From Cyanoderma ruficeps (lineage: Eukaryota > Chordata > Aves > Passeriformes > Timaliidae), in the NCBI GenBank assembly GCA_008694505.1, contig VZDJ01000346.1:15913719-15977718 (forward strand): 64,000 bases of DNA, given 5' to 3'. Below are positions 1-13,800 of the stretch, piece after piece. The notes under the pieces are model-generated. The model was not told the origin of the DNA and searched no databases. It saw only the letters and a list, made by a program, of their open reading frames with translations. Positions within the stretch are counted from its first letter, which is position 1, and every line of letters begins with the position of its first letter. A program made the position numbers and the translations under genes.

Positions 1-1599
1 ATCTACTTACACCTCACCTACTTTTGTATCTCATTTCCCTGGCAGAGTTCTATGCCTTTAGAAACCACAAATCTCTGCTGAAGTCTTTCTTATTTCTTAA
101 TGGACTTTGACACTTAGCACATTCAATCAGGCTAAATAAAATCCAATGAGCTTGTAAACTTCAGCACAAGAGTATTACTGCCTTCTTCCTCCATTTCCAT
201 CCTCAATCTTAAAGAACTAATTCAAAACACACAGATTGTTTTTAACCTGTTCCAAGTATTTGTTTTGCTAACTTTGCAAACCTCCTAGTGTGCATAATGT
301 TACCACTGCTTCCTTCCATACACAGGAAGCTACAGAGTCAGTCTCCTACTCCCAGTTATGCAGATGATCATTTTTTTCTCTCCCAAATGTCTCATCTTAG
401 CCTAATTATCTGCTCCTACTTCTGTTCCCTGGCTGCTACACAAAATTAGACAACACAAACTAGACAACACAGTTTGAATATTTTTTGTATAGGAAATGAA
501 ACTCAAATCACGTGGCAACAGGACTCTGCAGTGATCTCTGAATTCAGAGGAGTTCACTGTACGAAAGCTAACACAAAAAGTGCCCAAGGTTTCCAAAGTA
601 AAAGATCAGCCTGGCAATTTGACAGGTATGAGAGGGCTGAATAAAATTTGTATGCATATCTACATAAATATTGCAATCACTATAGTGTAGATTGGAAAAG
701 AATAAGTACTTAGTCTAAACTCCAGGTTTCTTTCACACACTTATGACTTTCCAAAATATTCACCTTAGAGGCTGAATTCCATGCTAGGTCCATATTTAGA
801 GGATGTTATTTTAGAAGACTAAACCTCCTTTAGCCATTTTAGGCTCTTGGAATACAAGACACAATGACATGCAAGAGGAAAAAAAGATGAAATCACAACA
901 GCAACATGTGTGAGTTGCCATGTACTGAATCTTTAACTTTCTTGTTAAAAAGATAAGTAGATCAAGTTTAGGAATAATCATCCACATGACAAAGTTCCTG
1001 CAGAGTGGGATGCTGCTCTTTACACCACACTGGCTGCTCCAGCTACTTCTGGACTTTCTGCCATGAACAATTCAATAACATCACTGGATTGCACAGAATC
1101 ACTTAGGCTGAAAAAGAATTTTAAGATCTCTAAGTCCAACCATTAACTGGTTTTCATTCCAGTTCTTTATTCCAGATTCTGATTTCAACCCAGCTGGTGA
1201 CAGCAAGAGGAAATGGAAACACAGCAAAATATGGGGGGGACCGGTATGCATGTCCTATGGGTTTTGTATGTTCTAAATGTGAAGTCTAAGAAACATTTGT
1301 GATACAGAAGGACCACTGCACCAGACTGTCCAAACAGATTAAAATAAAAATGAGCAACTGCTCCAAGTGTCTAGCACATTGCAGTTGTACCTTTTCAACC
1401 AAAACTAGAAATCTTTAATTTCTTCTTTAAGTCAGTTATACTGAACATTTGTAATATTTGTTTTTATTTCCGACTCCAAGTTAAATAAAACCCATATTAT
1501 TTGCTATGACTAAACATGAATAACTGCCAAACATTTATAAAACCTGAGTGACCACAGAAAATTCCAGTTCAATAGGGCCAATAAGTAAGAAAATACTAA
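1..1599. other. Intergenic sequence downstream of EIF3H
   Basis: AT-rich non-coding DNA 3' of EIF3H. Apart from a short CR1 tail near 1.1 kb I see no exon, RNA gene or long ORF. The 64-codon minus-strand frame at 402-596 resembles no family I know. Confidence 0.6.
1093..1150 (-). mobile_element. CR1 LINE 3'-end fragment
   Basis: The stretch CACAGAATCACTTAGGCTG and, after it, AAGATCTCTAAGTCCAACCA match the reverse complement of the avian CR1 3' tail (cacagaatcacagaatgg... ...agatcatc.agtccaacca). It is short, diverged and truncated, in the same orientation as EIF3H. Confidence 0.7.
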
Positions 1600-1768
1600 A
1601 ATATCATTACAATGTGCCTTTATTTTTGTTATAAGCGAATTCTACTGTCAGCTCAAGCTGACTGTGTTTTACAAGACTTTCTTCCCAATATAATAAATTT
1701 TCAAGATGATCATGAACAGTGTAAAGCTGTAAATAACTCTTCTTGTTGAGGGCTACAGCAAAGTTTCT
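1600..1768 (-). other. EIF3H: EIF3H 3' UTR (approximate end)
   Basis: About 170 nt between the stop codon and the expected cleavage site. The end is inferred from the AATAAA signal at 1624-1619 plus the usual 10-30 nt spacing, so the left border is approximate. No repeat is seen inside it. Confidence 0.75.
1619..1624 (-). terminator. EIF3H: Polyadenylation signal AATAAA of EIF3H
   Basis: The plus-strand TTTATT gives a canonical AATAAA on the gene strand, about 145 nt after the stop codon, in the context AAAAATAAAGGCAC. It is the only canonical hexamer I noticed soon after the stop, so it probably directs cleavage around 1595-1610. Confidence 0.8.
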
Positions 1769-1866
1769 TCAGTTGTTGTAATCCTGGAGAGCCTGAGCCA
1801 TGAAAAGCTTGCCCAGGTTCTGTGCATTGAACTCCTTAATATTCTGGCAGTAAGTATTGATTTGAC
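1769..1866 (-). CDS. EIF3H: EIF3H exon 8, C-terminal coding part
   Basis: 98 coding nt covering residues about 321-352 plus TGA. The acceptor is TTTTCTTTTGACAG. It encodes [20 protein letters not shown] and [11 protein letters not shown] and then stop. This conserved C-terminus fixes both the gene identity and the 3' end of the reading frame. The stop codon lies at 1771-1769, followed by a short 3' UTR. Confidence 0.97.
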
Positions 1867-4800
1867 CTGTCAAAAGAAAACAGTAAACCCTTGTCAGTTT
1901 TGAAATTCAGAAAGACACCCCAGAACATAGTTTTTCAAAAGCCAAATGTGTGTGAACCACCGAGGATTTATAGAGAAGCCACTAATTCTGCTGAACTACT
2001 CCACACTTAGGAATTTTACATTTTCAGGATGCCCAAATATGTCTGGGAAGAGGAAGAAACTAAATTAGGAGAACAGGTAAACTGATATGCTCAAAACCCC
2101 CCTTAATTTTCCAGCAATACTACATACCATTTCTGACAATACATATGGCAATAAAAAGAATAAGCAATTCTTGCTGCTGAAATGAAAGCTCAGTCACGTT
2201 AATTCTTCAATTTAGCTGATCTAAAAATTCTACAACCCTGAATTTCAGTTCTGTTCTTATGCACATGCTTTCTCTATTAAAATATTTGTAAGAAATATTT
2301 TTCAGCAGCACATTGAAAACCATGCCATTCCTCTCTGACATTCTGCTAGCCTTTTTTTCTAGCTAACATTTCACTTTATTTGCTGTTTCAAAAATCATCA
2401 GGGTATGAAGATTTGTCGGTGCTTTACAAATCAAACGTGCCCATCAAAACATTTTTATACTCTTACAGCTACAAGTTATTTCCCTTGTTAGCTAGGAATA
2501 GCAAAACCTGAAGCCAGTTTAATCAAAATTAAGGCTGTTTAGAAGGCCAATAAACTCTCAATTTAATGCTCTACTTGAAAAGTTTTTAAATGCCTCAGAG
2601 ACGAAGAGCTAAGTTTTATTCTTTATCCACAAACTTTACTTCATCTAAGTTGAAGTGGATGCTTTCAATTCTTCCCCTGACTATGATAAAAGAACAAACA
2701 AAGTAAGTGCTTTGGCTGAAAACTGTCTTTTCCTTTAAGTATAATAGTTTTCAATTCCTTCTCTCATAAGGGATGATTCATCCTAAGCTTTCACTTTCAT
2801 AAAGCACACGTCTACACACATACACTCTTCCATTGCATTTATAAGCTCTGCTAGAGTTGAATATTTAAATACTTTAATGCTGCTAGGATTCAGTAACTGC
2901 TAAAAACTATAAAAACAATAGGGTTTTCTAAAAGACTCTGTAAGGAGTAATAAATCAAGAACATTATTTCATCTAAACACAGCACTTATTATCAGTGTGA
3001 AACTAATAAATATTAAAATAATAATCGTTTGGTCACTTCAAAATCCAGGTAATTCAAATCCACTTTTTTTTTTTTTTACACCAAAGCACTCTTTGATGTA
3101 CAGTATATTAGCACAACTTTGAATTTTCTCTCAGTACAAAACAAGGTGATAACTATCTGATCCAAAAAGCCTGCTACATTTAAACAATTTGCTTTCTCAT
3201 GACATTTTTCAAACTCATTTTACTTAGCGGGGCACCTAGGTTGTCTGCTCTCTGTTGACAGTGTGAGGTCCCAGGTATTTTTACCATTCCAGGAGGCACA
3301 AGACAGGCACTGACAGTCGCTATGCCTGCAGCCCACCAGTGAACTGAAGAAACTGGGGGTGGTATCTCTACCTATCTCTATTCTTTGCTCTCATTTATAT
3401 TTTCCCTCACCCGGCAGTGCAAGAATATGGGGACAGTTTCCCTAAATCTCTGGCCATATAAAACAAAGAAATTATCCCCACGCTATTTGAAATTAAATGC
3501 AAGTCCTTCTCAGCCGCTGCAACAACCATTTCAAACCTAGAAATGCTATCAATAATTTGGGGCTGCTGTCAACTGCTCTGAATCAGAAGCTCCAGCCCAA
3601 ACAGCCTATTCCTGAGTCTTGTCTGTACAGCTCCCGAATTTCTGGAGCTGAGGGAGGGGCTGGGGCATGAGTGAAAGGAGCAGTTACACCCATTCATGCA
3701 GAAAGCCTTCCCCGTGGAGCATTTCTCCATCTCTCCTTTAAAATCTCAAATTTAAAATATCAAGGACAGGATTTGGAATGCTACAAAGCCAAAATATCAC
3801 ACCATAATGGCAAAGGTAATGAAAACTTAAAATGCTTTCAAAGGATCCAACTGCACTTTTTCCCAAGCATTCTTATGTTAAAAGTAAATTTAAAACACTG
3901 CTAAACATTACCTGCAATAAGGAGTGACTCCATTCTTGGAGGTGGTTGTGGTGGTTTAAAAAGCTTATTGATGTCCTCCTCAGGAAGAGGAGGCTCTCCT
4001 CGGCTTTGACGCTGTATATTTTCTTGCTGACGTCTCTGCTGATACTGAAAATAAAACAACAGCATCAAAATGCAGCAGGACTTACAAAGCTGCAACAAAA
4101 AAAATTCTTTTCAGATGTTTTCCACAAACCAGCAAGTATGTTTTGAAAATTACATCATTTAATGCAATTCAGGTTACTACAAACAATACAATGCAATTCA
4201 CAGTTTATTTCAATTCACTGGCAACAAGGCATTCCCCATCCCACACACTGGCACCTTAAATAAGTGAGATAATGGAGTCATATAGTACTGAGGTAGTGGG
4301 GTTCTAAAATATTTCAGAGATAAGTATTGTATCTGAGGAAAGAATAGAGTATGGTTGATAAAGGCCTCCACTGCCCCACACGATAGAGAAAAGTAAGGTT
4401 GGAATGTGCAGGTATGAGAAGCCACCATCTCAGATAGTCGCACAAAGCAGAAATTCTCCATTTTATGCAAGTTAAAGGTCAAAACAATATTAATGTGAAA
4501 GGGGAAGAGAACTTGATTAAATAAGGTATTTTAAGCCAAAAAATATTAACTCTGAACTGCAAACAAGGTGGTGGCTGAAATCAGGCACAAGAGTTAATTT
4601 TTCCATTAATATGCTGGAATAGCAGCTTGTAAAAGTTTTTTTGATATATATATATATATATANNNNNNNNNNNNNNNNNNNNNNNNNNNNNNNNNTATAT
4701 ATATATATATAAACATTTGTTTTCCATGTTTCTCTTTGTCACAGAAATTACTCAAACTTTATAAAAATTGAGACAAATGTTTCTGCTGCTATCAGATAAA

Positions 4801-7800
4801 CATATGTTCTTGCAAAGCTCACAAATTCAAAAACTATGTGAGCTTTCCTACTGTATGTGGCAGTGAGGATTTAGTTATAAAGTTTGTCTTCAAAGTCCTC
4901 ATATTCAACACAACAAAAAAGTCTTTAAAATAAGGAGACAAAAAGTACAGAGTGTTTTTTCTCACTTACTTAAAAGTATCTGTGATCCAATGAGTTTGAA
5001 AACAGTGCTTACTTGGTGGCACAATCAAATGAAGTAATTTTTTTCCAGTAGTAGTGACAAATACATGTTTTTGGACAACGTTAAAAATAAAATCTGAAAT
5101 GCCCATATTTGTATGTGAATTGCATGTAGCTTCTTCTTTCTTTGCATTATCCCATTGACTTCTCAGCAGTCTGCCTATTATTCTTTATTGAAATGGCTTG
5201 CTCTTAATCACAATTGCTCCATTTTAGAAATGAAGTTATGACCACTAACTATGCTGCAATGAGACACTACTAAAGCAGCTATAGTTAGTAAAGAAATTAA
5301 CTGAGACACCATGGAACCGACTTTGCTCTGCTTTTCAAAATAAATAGAACCCTTTGTTGTTAACAAAAACCTTTGAAGTAGATGCCATCTTTCCATTCAA
5401 ATTAGACAATAAAGGAAAAAAAAATTCTGAAGATAACACACATGAAGCTTCTATGTCCCTGGGAATTCTATGGCTAGGACAGACCACTCTCCATGAGCTG
5501 CTTCCCTAAAATATTCCCTGTCCAAGCTACAGTTTACTTACATGAAAAAAAGTAATTTTGATTTTAAAACATCTAGTGATGAAGCCTGTTACATGAACAA
5601 CAGGTGCTTTTTCTAATAATCACTTACTTTGTGTCAAAATAATTGCAACATTTTATCTCAAAAGTTATCTGGCCCATTTTCAGTTGGCCAATACTGAATC
5701 TTGTCATATCTCTGTCTGCTAGATAAAAGAGTTCAAATTTATTCCTCATGCAGGAATCTCTTCAGTAAGCAAGTAATTTGTTAGCCCATCACATTACGTG
5801 AATTCTGTCCACCAAAATCTTCTCTCCAGGCTTTCAAATAATTCTCATGGTGCTTTTTTCCAATTTATCACCATCCTCCTACAGTCAGAAAGAGCACTGC
5901 TTTATCTGTGCAGCAAGAGCAAAGAAAGTAATACTGTCTCCAAATACCAAAATAGTTACAGTTGGAAGGGACCTCTGGAGGTCACCTTGTCCAACCCTTC
6001 TGCTCAAGCAGGGTGACCTAGCGCTGCTCTTCATACTCAAGATTCTCTAATCAATGGATTTTAATTCTAATTCTCTAATGTTTTGAATTTTAAAGAGGTC
6101 CTTTGGCACCAGGAATTGAAAGTCAGCATCACCCAATCAGCATTACTATTTATTGGTACTAAACACGACTAAATGTCCCTTCCAATCAGAGAATAGTCCA
6201 ACTTCTTCACAATCCACTGGACTATGTTTCTTTATTTCTAGATGCATGACTACCTGTGATGGTACTAAGATACAGTTTGGTTTGGAGCAAAACCTGCAGT
6301 TTCACCTCTTTCATTTACTGAATCTCTCATTCCTGTGTCCATGGTGTATTCATAAATTATATTGGTTTATCATAAATCACTAATAAACACGTAAAATAGC
6401 AAGGCTAAATCCATACCACACGTCACTAGAAGTGAATTCATTTGGTAATTGCCCACTGACTAACCCATTTTATAAATCTTCTTGTATTGGGTTTGTGTGG
6501 CAAGATTTTGGTAGCAGGGGGGATACAGGGGTGGATTCTGTAAAAAGCTGCCAGAAGCTGCCCCCATGGCCAACAGCAGCTGGCTCTGGGACCGACCCAC
6601 AGTGGCCAAGGCCAAGCCCAACAGTGACAGTGACAGCACCTATGGGATGAAACATTTCAGATAAGGGAAAAAAAGGGAAAAAATGCCAGCCAAGAGAGGA
6701 ATGAGAGTATGTGAGAGAAACAGCCCTGCACACACCAAGGTCAGTGAGGAAGGAGATTTCCTGCAGCCTGTGGTGCAGAACATAGTGATGCAGCTGTGCC
6801 CCTGCAGCCCACAGAGCAGGGAAGGAATGTGAGGGGACTTATCCCTGAGGAGGAAGGAGCAGCAGGGATGTATGATGAACTGACCACAGCCCCTATTCCC
6901 TGTCCCCCTGCACTACTGAGGAGAAGAAGAAGAGAACGTTGGGACTGAAGTTGAACGCAGAAAGTAGGGATGGGAGAAGGGAAGGTGTTGTAAACATTTC
7001 ATTTCTCATCACCCTACTCTGATTTGATTGGTAATAAATTAAACTAATTGCCCTAAGTCAAGCCTGTTTTGCCCGAGATGGTATTTGGTGAGTGATCTCT
7101 CCCCGCCCTTAGATCAACCCACAAGACTTCTGTATTTTTTCTCCCAGGCCCAGCTGAGGAGAGGAATGATAAACTGGCTTTCTGGGGCACTTGCCACCCC
7201 CAGGGTCAGCCCACCACACTGCTTAACAGGTGTATTTTTGAAAGATCTTGCTTAGATCTCAATTCATCTGTCCTGGATAACACAACCCAAACTGTATTTT
7301 GTGGGAAAAAAATGCTCTCATTTAGGTTTCTCCATGCTACCAACCTGATGTTTCTGCTGCTGCTGCTTGCTTACGTTCCTCAGGTAGGTATTGTACTTAA
7401 CAATGTCTTGGCTCATTTCATCCACTCTGTCCATCAGCAGCTGCAGACTCTTCCCAAGGTGATTACTGAAATACGAGAAACATTCATGAAAGATTAAATC
7501 TACTACTAAAAATAAAGATTTAAAATTAAAAATTCATTCTGTCTCTTGACCAGTATTTCTGCACTAATGCCACAATTTGCAGATTTTTAAGCTCCTGATT
7601 ATTTTTGTTCATATAATTATTTGATAACTTATTTATTTATAATTTTATTTTGATACTTTATATGGCACCTCCTCCTCTAGCACCTTTTCCTCACTGCAAA
7701 TACCAACTTTAAGTGTTTTGGTCTTTCCAGAAACCTGCCAGTAATGAAAAAACAATGCCTTGCAGGAATTTAGTTATTAGAGATGCAGGTCATACATCTA

Positions 7801-10800
7801 AAAGAAAAAGTCTGAGGCTTTTGTGACATGCAACCCAAGCAATGTTCCAGGAGATGTGCTCAAAGTGTTTGGTTTCAAGTTACTTTTTAAAATTCACTAC
7901 CTGAATTTGGTTTTTCACTAATTTTTAATTATCCCTCTGATGAATATTATTCTGAATAAGAATAGTTAAATACTCTTCAGAACTCTATCTCACTAACTAC
8001 TCTATCAAAGCACGCCTGGAAGCTCAGCAGCCATGGTTTGATCTGAGCTGTTGAGAGGGAGTGTTGTGTCGTGTCCAGCCAGCCCCACATTCCATACCAT
8101 AGGCACCATGGAAGCGGCAGGCTGGGCGCGTCCAGTTCCAGTTATGCGATCGACTGCCTTGGCCAGACAAATGTAGTCTGTTAAACAACTTTTATTGTTA
8201 CCATTTTTAGCAATGGACTCAGTATTTTGCAGGAATGTTCAACTTAAGGTATACCAAGTAAAAGTTTTGGAAGTTTTTAGTTTTGTGCCCATGGAAACAT
8301 CCTCCTAAAGGGTAGAGCAGTGAAAGAAGGACATTTTCTGCTCTCCATTGATCCCTTTGATCAGAAGCTGGATTCCTGGCTCTGCCGTCCTACTTGGCTG
8401 AAGACCAACAACTCAAAAGCTAAACTCCATCTTTTTCTTCCTCAGCTGAAATCCACTAATATTCATGAGAGTTTCTTTCCAATTAAAAGTTTGGTGCATT
8501 TCAATGTCAGAATTACATCCTTCAATCACTGTTTCACCATGTTATCTGAGATTCTCTCTTCTTTCACTACGCTTTCCTTTCATCCTACAGCCTATGGACT
8601 GGAGAAACTCTAGACAGGCATAAAGTCAAAAGAGAACCACATATGTAATACTATGCACACCTCTCTCTAAGTGTACATTATTCCTCAAATCCATAGAACT
8701 CATAGCTGGAGACAGAAGCTGGTCATGCACTTAGGAATCCCTGCAGAGAACAGAGCTGGATACACCCTTATCTCTGAGTGCAAGGACAGCTGTTTCACTC
8801 AGTGAGCTGCTCAATGAACAGAGGTCTGCATCAGGAACTTCAGACCATGATTTATTTACAAGCCAGAGTGTTAAATCTCACTTGCGTACAGAGGCAGATG
8901 GTGAAGATTTCAGCTCCACAGCAGCAAGGAAGGCGCCACTATAATAATTCTTTTTAAACTTCTTGTTTTTTTTTGGTTGAACGTTTCAAACACATGATAT
9001 TTAAAACTGTGGGATATTGCCATGACCAGGGGTGTGCATGTTTTCAGTTTTTTATAGAGTTTATATTGTATGGAGTTAGTGTTAGAACTGGATATTATCA
9101 AAAATGCTTGTGTAGGTACACACTAATAGCCTTGTGAGGTATGTGCACAACAGAAATACACAATTATTTTACAGATAGTGTCCATGTGAAATATAGCTGG
9201 TTACAAAGAATGATTTTATATGAATCTCTTTGGGACCAGCTTAGTACAACAGAGTACAGAAACAGAGAGTTATTGTCAGAAGTTGCAGAAACAGTGTTTG
9301 CTCTCATTGCCAGGGCAACAAAAAACAGATAACTTAAACAGATGTGAACTGAGACATGAAGTGATAAGTATGCTGCAAATACAGGACTAGCTTTTTCCTC
9401 AGTTCTCATGTGGCTGATAACCTTTTTTCCTCCAACTCTTAAAAAAATAGACAAATAGGAAGCAGTTTGTAAAAATGTATATGTACGATCTCTAAGCAAG
9501 TTTTATTCGGCTGAAGTTTATTCTGCTGATACTCAGAAAGTTAGACCACATTGCTCTAGCCCATAACACTCATCATACAGCTAATTTGCCCAAAGGGTGC
9601 TTTAGACACCTCCATACGTTGTGCATTCTCTACAGCAGATCTCAAACATCACACTGCCAGGTACCTAAATGCCCCCAATACATCAATAGAACTTAAAAAA
9701 AAAAAAGTTTAAAAATATATACGGATATTTTAAAAAGTGGTGCCATTAAGGGTAACTTGCATCCTTATCTAGACTCACTTCCTTACAGGGCTCTGGGACT
9801 GTCACATGTAGACAATGTGGAGCTCAGCACTTGCATCTATAGTTGTTCTGCGGGGATCAGTAATAAAGAAACTGCAATTTCAATGGCTGCATTTCAGTCA
9901 GCAGATTCAGCAAAAGAGTCAATTAAATTGAGTTTACATTTAAATTAGCAAGTAACGCAGACCAACAGGAACAGATCTATAAAGCAAAACAGCTGGTGCT
10001 GAGAAACCAATGGCCATGCTACATGTGTTTGGGGGGGTTCTTATCACTACTTCTGACATGGCCCAGTGATCTGAAAGTGGCTGAGGCACAGTAATTATTC
10101 TCCCAAAGCCTCTTTTCAGTTTAATTTCATCTGAAACAAATCAGGTCTGAGATCACACAGTGGTGATGATCTGAGAGCACTCTTGAATTGAACTAGAAGA
10201 CAGCTCCACCTTAAGATAGCACCAGGAGACCATCACTCCTCTGGTATAGTGAATCTTCATGGCAGAAAATTATCAGCTTTCATACTAAGCATCACAAAGT
10301 TCCCACTCTCACATGGGGACTGCTTTCTTTTTTGTGAAGAAATATAGACAGTAAAAGAGGGGGAAAAAATTAAAGTAAGAAAAAGTACCTGCAATGTGGA
10401 TTTTTATATATCTAATGAAGAATATGAGAGCACTCCTTCACAACTGCTACCAGAATCAAGGACTTGTAAGGAGTGCCCCACAGAACTGGAAATTTATTAT
10501 TTGAGCCTTATTTGTGTAGCTTAGGTAGCATAATCAAAAGTGTCCCAAAATGACAAACACATACAAACTGCCAAAGGGAAACTGTCAAAGCCTCTACACA
10601 TCATAAAATACATTAGAAACTATAGTCTGGAAGACAGTCTCTTGAGCTCTGCATTTTGGCTGTAACTGCCTTATTGTGATGGGGTTTAACTGTTTGCCCA
10701 CAAGGGCAAATATAAGATCAGGTCATAGACACATGGTTTACTTCTGATTTCTTGTTTAACAATTATCAAATACAAGGGTCAATTAATTCTGAGGATAACA

Positions 10801-13800
10801 AGTAGAAACCTGTGAGCAGAGTAGCCTAACCTGCAGATAACACTGATGGTCTTTCCTGTCAGCAAGCCCTGCATTTGGCAGTGAAGCAGTCCAGCATCCA
10901 ACAGAAAGAGAAAGCAACAACTATACATTAACTGAAACTGAACTCACAGATCACTCACTGCACAAAGACATCCTCTTAGGATACAATCTGACTAAGGGAC
11001 CTGGATGCAAGCCTTCCTCTTCCCAAGCGAGTGTTCATACCACCAGAGGCTCCCTTTGCAGATATATTTTAAGGAGAGCAAAGGTCCACTTCACTGCTGC
11101 CAGGAAAGGCAGTTTAGGAGGTTCCAGCATCAGCATCTCCCTGCCTCTCCCCCTTTACCCAAAGGTTACAGCACTCTGAGCTGTATGAATTCAGCTGTTT
11201 GCGTGGGCACACTTCAAACTCTTCCAGTGAAAATCTACAAACACCCCGTTAGGGTTTCTATCTTGTTGGGTTTTTTTGGGTTTTGTTTTGTGTTTTTTTT
11301 TTTAAGGAGGCAGAGAGAAAGGCTGGAAGGGAGGAGTAGAAGTCTGACTTTTTCCATTAGACTATTCCACAAAAGCTATTTGTACAGCCATATTCTGAAA
11401 CAGATGAGGAAATAAAAATCTTTGAGGGTGGGAGGGATGTAGAGATGAAATTGGGCTAGTGGGGGGAAACAAGGCAAGCAGCTGGGACTGGAACCTCAAA
11501 CTGGCTCTGCTTCTGTAGCATTCATAATGGGGAACTACACATGAAGCCCATATTACTTCAGCATCTTTAACCAGAAAAGGACTTCAGGCACACTTGCTAA
11601 AAGGTCTGAAATACCCAAAATGAAGCTTTAAGTCAGACACCCAAGCTTCAAAGAGAAACAGCAATTCTGTGGCTCCCAGTGCCCGTGTCCTGCTCACTAG
11701 TTTTGCCTGTCTCTAGGCACAGCTCCCAGGCCCCAGCTGGCACAGACCGTGGGCCCGGGAGGCTGCATCTCTCTGCTCCCCTGAGGCCCCAGTCACAGTG
11801 CTGCACCCAGGCACTGAATTTTGGGCTATAACAATTCTGACGCTGGAGATATGCAAAAAAGACAGCCCCCCTAAACTTGCCTACAATTGCCATATTGGAC
11901 CTCCTCACTCATTTAATTTTATTTTGCTTGTACCATGGCTAAGGAAGATGAAAATAAGGAACAACAAGAGGAAGAGTTTGAAAATGCTATATCTGCTGCT
12001 CATTTTTTCCACTTTCCATCAGCTCCACTGAGGCCCCTCTCAGCCACTGGTTTTTGGGAGAGGTGCCATCCTGTATAGAATTTTCCTCCTGGTGAGAACA
12101 GCTTTGGGTGGATTAGAGAAGCACTGCTGGGCAAAGCACATCTTTTTGATTAAAACCTTGTAAGGTACGTTCCCACCACTTAGCAGAACTTGTTTACATC
12201 TCAGCATTTCAGCCTGAGTTCAACCTGTGCTGTTTCGGAGGATTTCGTTTGAATGAGATATGTAAGTCAAGAGTCTTGAGTTCCAGTCTGTTTTCTATTC
12301 TGACTTTGATGTGTGCCTTTGAGCAATGCATTTACTCTCTGTCAGGTTCCCCCATCTGCAAATTAGAGATTTTCATAATTATCTTAATAATCCGTTAAGC
12401 ACATCGAGTCTTGAATAAGCAGTGCAATGTACAATGGTTAATATTGTTTTTAAAAGCCAAAGCAACCCTTATGTTACTTCTGCAAAAACACTGCATCTGA
12501 TGTTTGAAAAACATAACTGCCAAGTAGATGTTAGTGCAGTAAATGTTCAGCACATGTTTGCTTCTACTGACGCACACTATTAGAAAAATTGCTTGAGACA
12601 AATTGAGATATTATAGAACAACCCTATTATGAAGCTAGACCACAAAAAAGCTTTTTTTAATTTAAACTAGATCATCAATAGAATAAGGAAGAGATGGATG
12701 AGAATGAGAAAGTTGGTTGTAATTATTTCTCTGAAGATCTGGAACATTATCTGACAGGATTTTAATTCTTGAGTCTCTATCAAAAGACTGGCAGTACTCC
12801 AAAGTCTTCAAGACATTTTGGTCCTTAAGGGTAGCAGGATAACTGTTTGAGTAAAAGGCCTTTACTTGCTATTACTTGCTAGCCTTGTGCTAGTCTGCCT
12901 TCAACTTCTTTGCCTAGAGTACTTGAGTCAATTCACATTTCACAAGAGAAACACAACTTTATGTCCAAAAAAGTAAATTATTATATACAATTATCACAAA
13001 TATGCTTCAAATGGAGAAAGATACTAAGGTACAAGCAAAGTACCTCAAATAGGTAGAGCTTTAAACTCAGACAAGGTGGGTGGCTCAACATGTGAAAATC
13101 TTGATGCAGAAAACAATCCAGAAGAGAGGAACTATGGGTTAATAATTTCATTGCCAAAATCATTGCTTCAGAGAGTAAAAAAGTTCAGGGATGCTCCCAA
13201 GGAGCCAAAAAAGCCCCCCAAAAGCCCAACAAATCTGAGACTCCAAATAAAACAACAAAAACCCAAACAAAAACAAAGTTAAAAAAACCCCAAAACCCCC
13301 AAACAAAAAAGAAACAACGAACCAAAAAACCAACCAAACAAAAAACCAAAACAAAAAACCCACACACAATGAAACAAAAAAAAACTAAGAGAAAAACCAA
13401 AAAACAAGGCCAAACCCAAACAGTAGCTTTGAAGTTACTGTCAGCAACAGCAAAGTTAAGTGAAGAAGATATGCACCAAAATTAAAAGTTATCTGAAATC
13501 CTTCAGTCTGAACTGCTGAAAGACAAAAATAAGGAAACCTGAAAATAAAAGTCCAGAATAGCGGAAGTTTGAACTCCCTATTTCAGGTAATATATGCTTT
13601 GACAGAGTAACCTTCATAGCTGAATTCAAGTAAAAGCTAGCTAAGTATTTCAGCAGGCAGTACAAGTCACCTAACCTTGAATAAACAAGCATTAAAATGC
13701 TTTAATTTGCCACCTGCTTTGTCAGTTATACCAATTTAAGATATCATTGAATGTAATCTGCCTGGTAACTAAAAGCAGATATCAAATATTAAAAAAGGAC

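Larger units (their letters stand above)
4045..7344 (-). other. EIF3H: EIF3H intron 6
   Basis: 3300-bp intron between exons 6 and 7. It contains a TA microsatellite interrupted by a 33-bp sequence gap, a CR1 tail near 5.95-6.04 kb and an ERVL-type solo LTR at about 6.49-7.22 kb. The rest is unremarkable AT-rich sequence. Confidence 0.85.

Noticed and set aside
11005..11415. 136-codon plus-strand ORF in EIF3H intron 5
   Set aside because: It contains a stretch encoded by a T-run (Phe-rich), has no recognised domain and lies antisense inside an intron.
13160..13400. Hydrophobic minus-strand frames resembling membrane proteins
   Set aside because: They are translations of the A/C-rich low-complexity tract, giving Phe/Val/Gly/Leu by composition alone.
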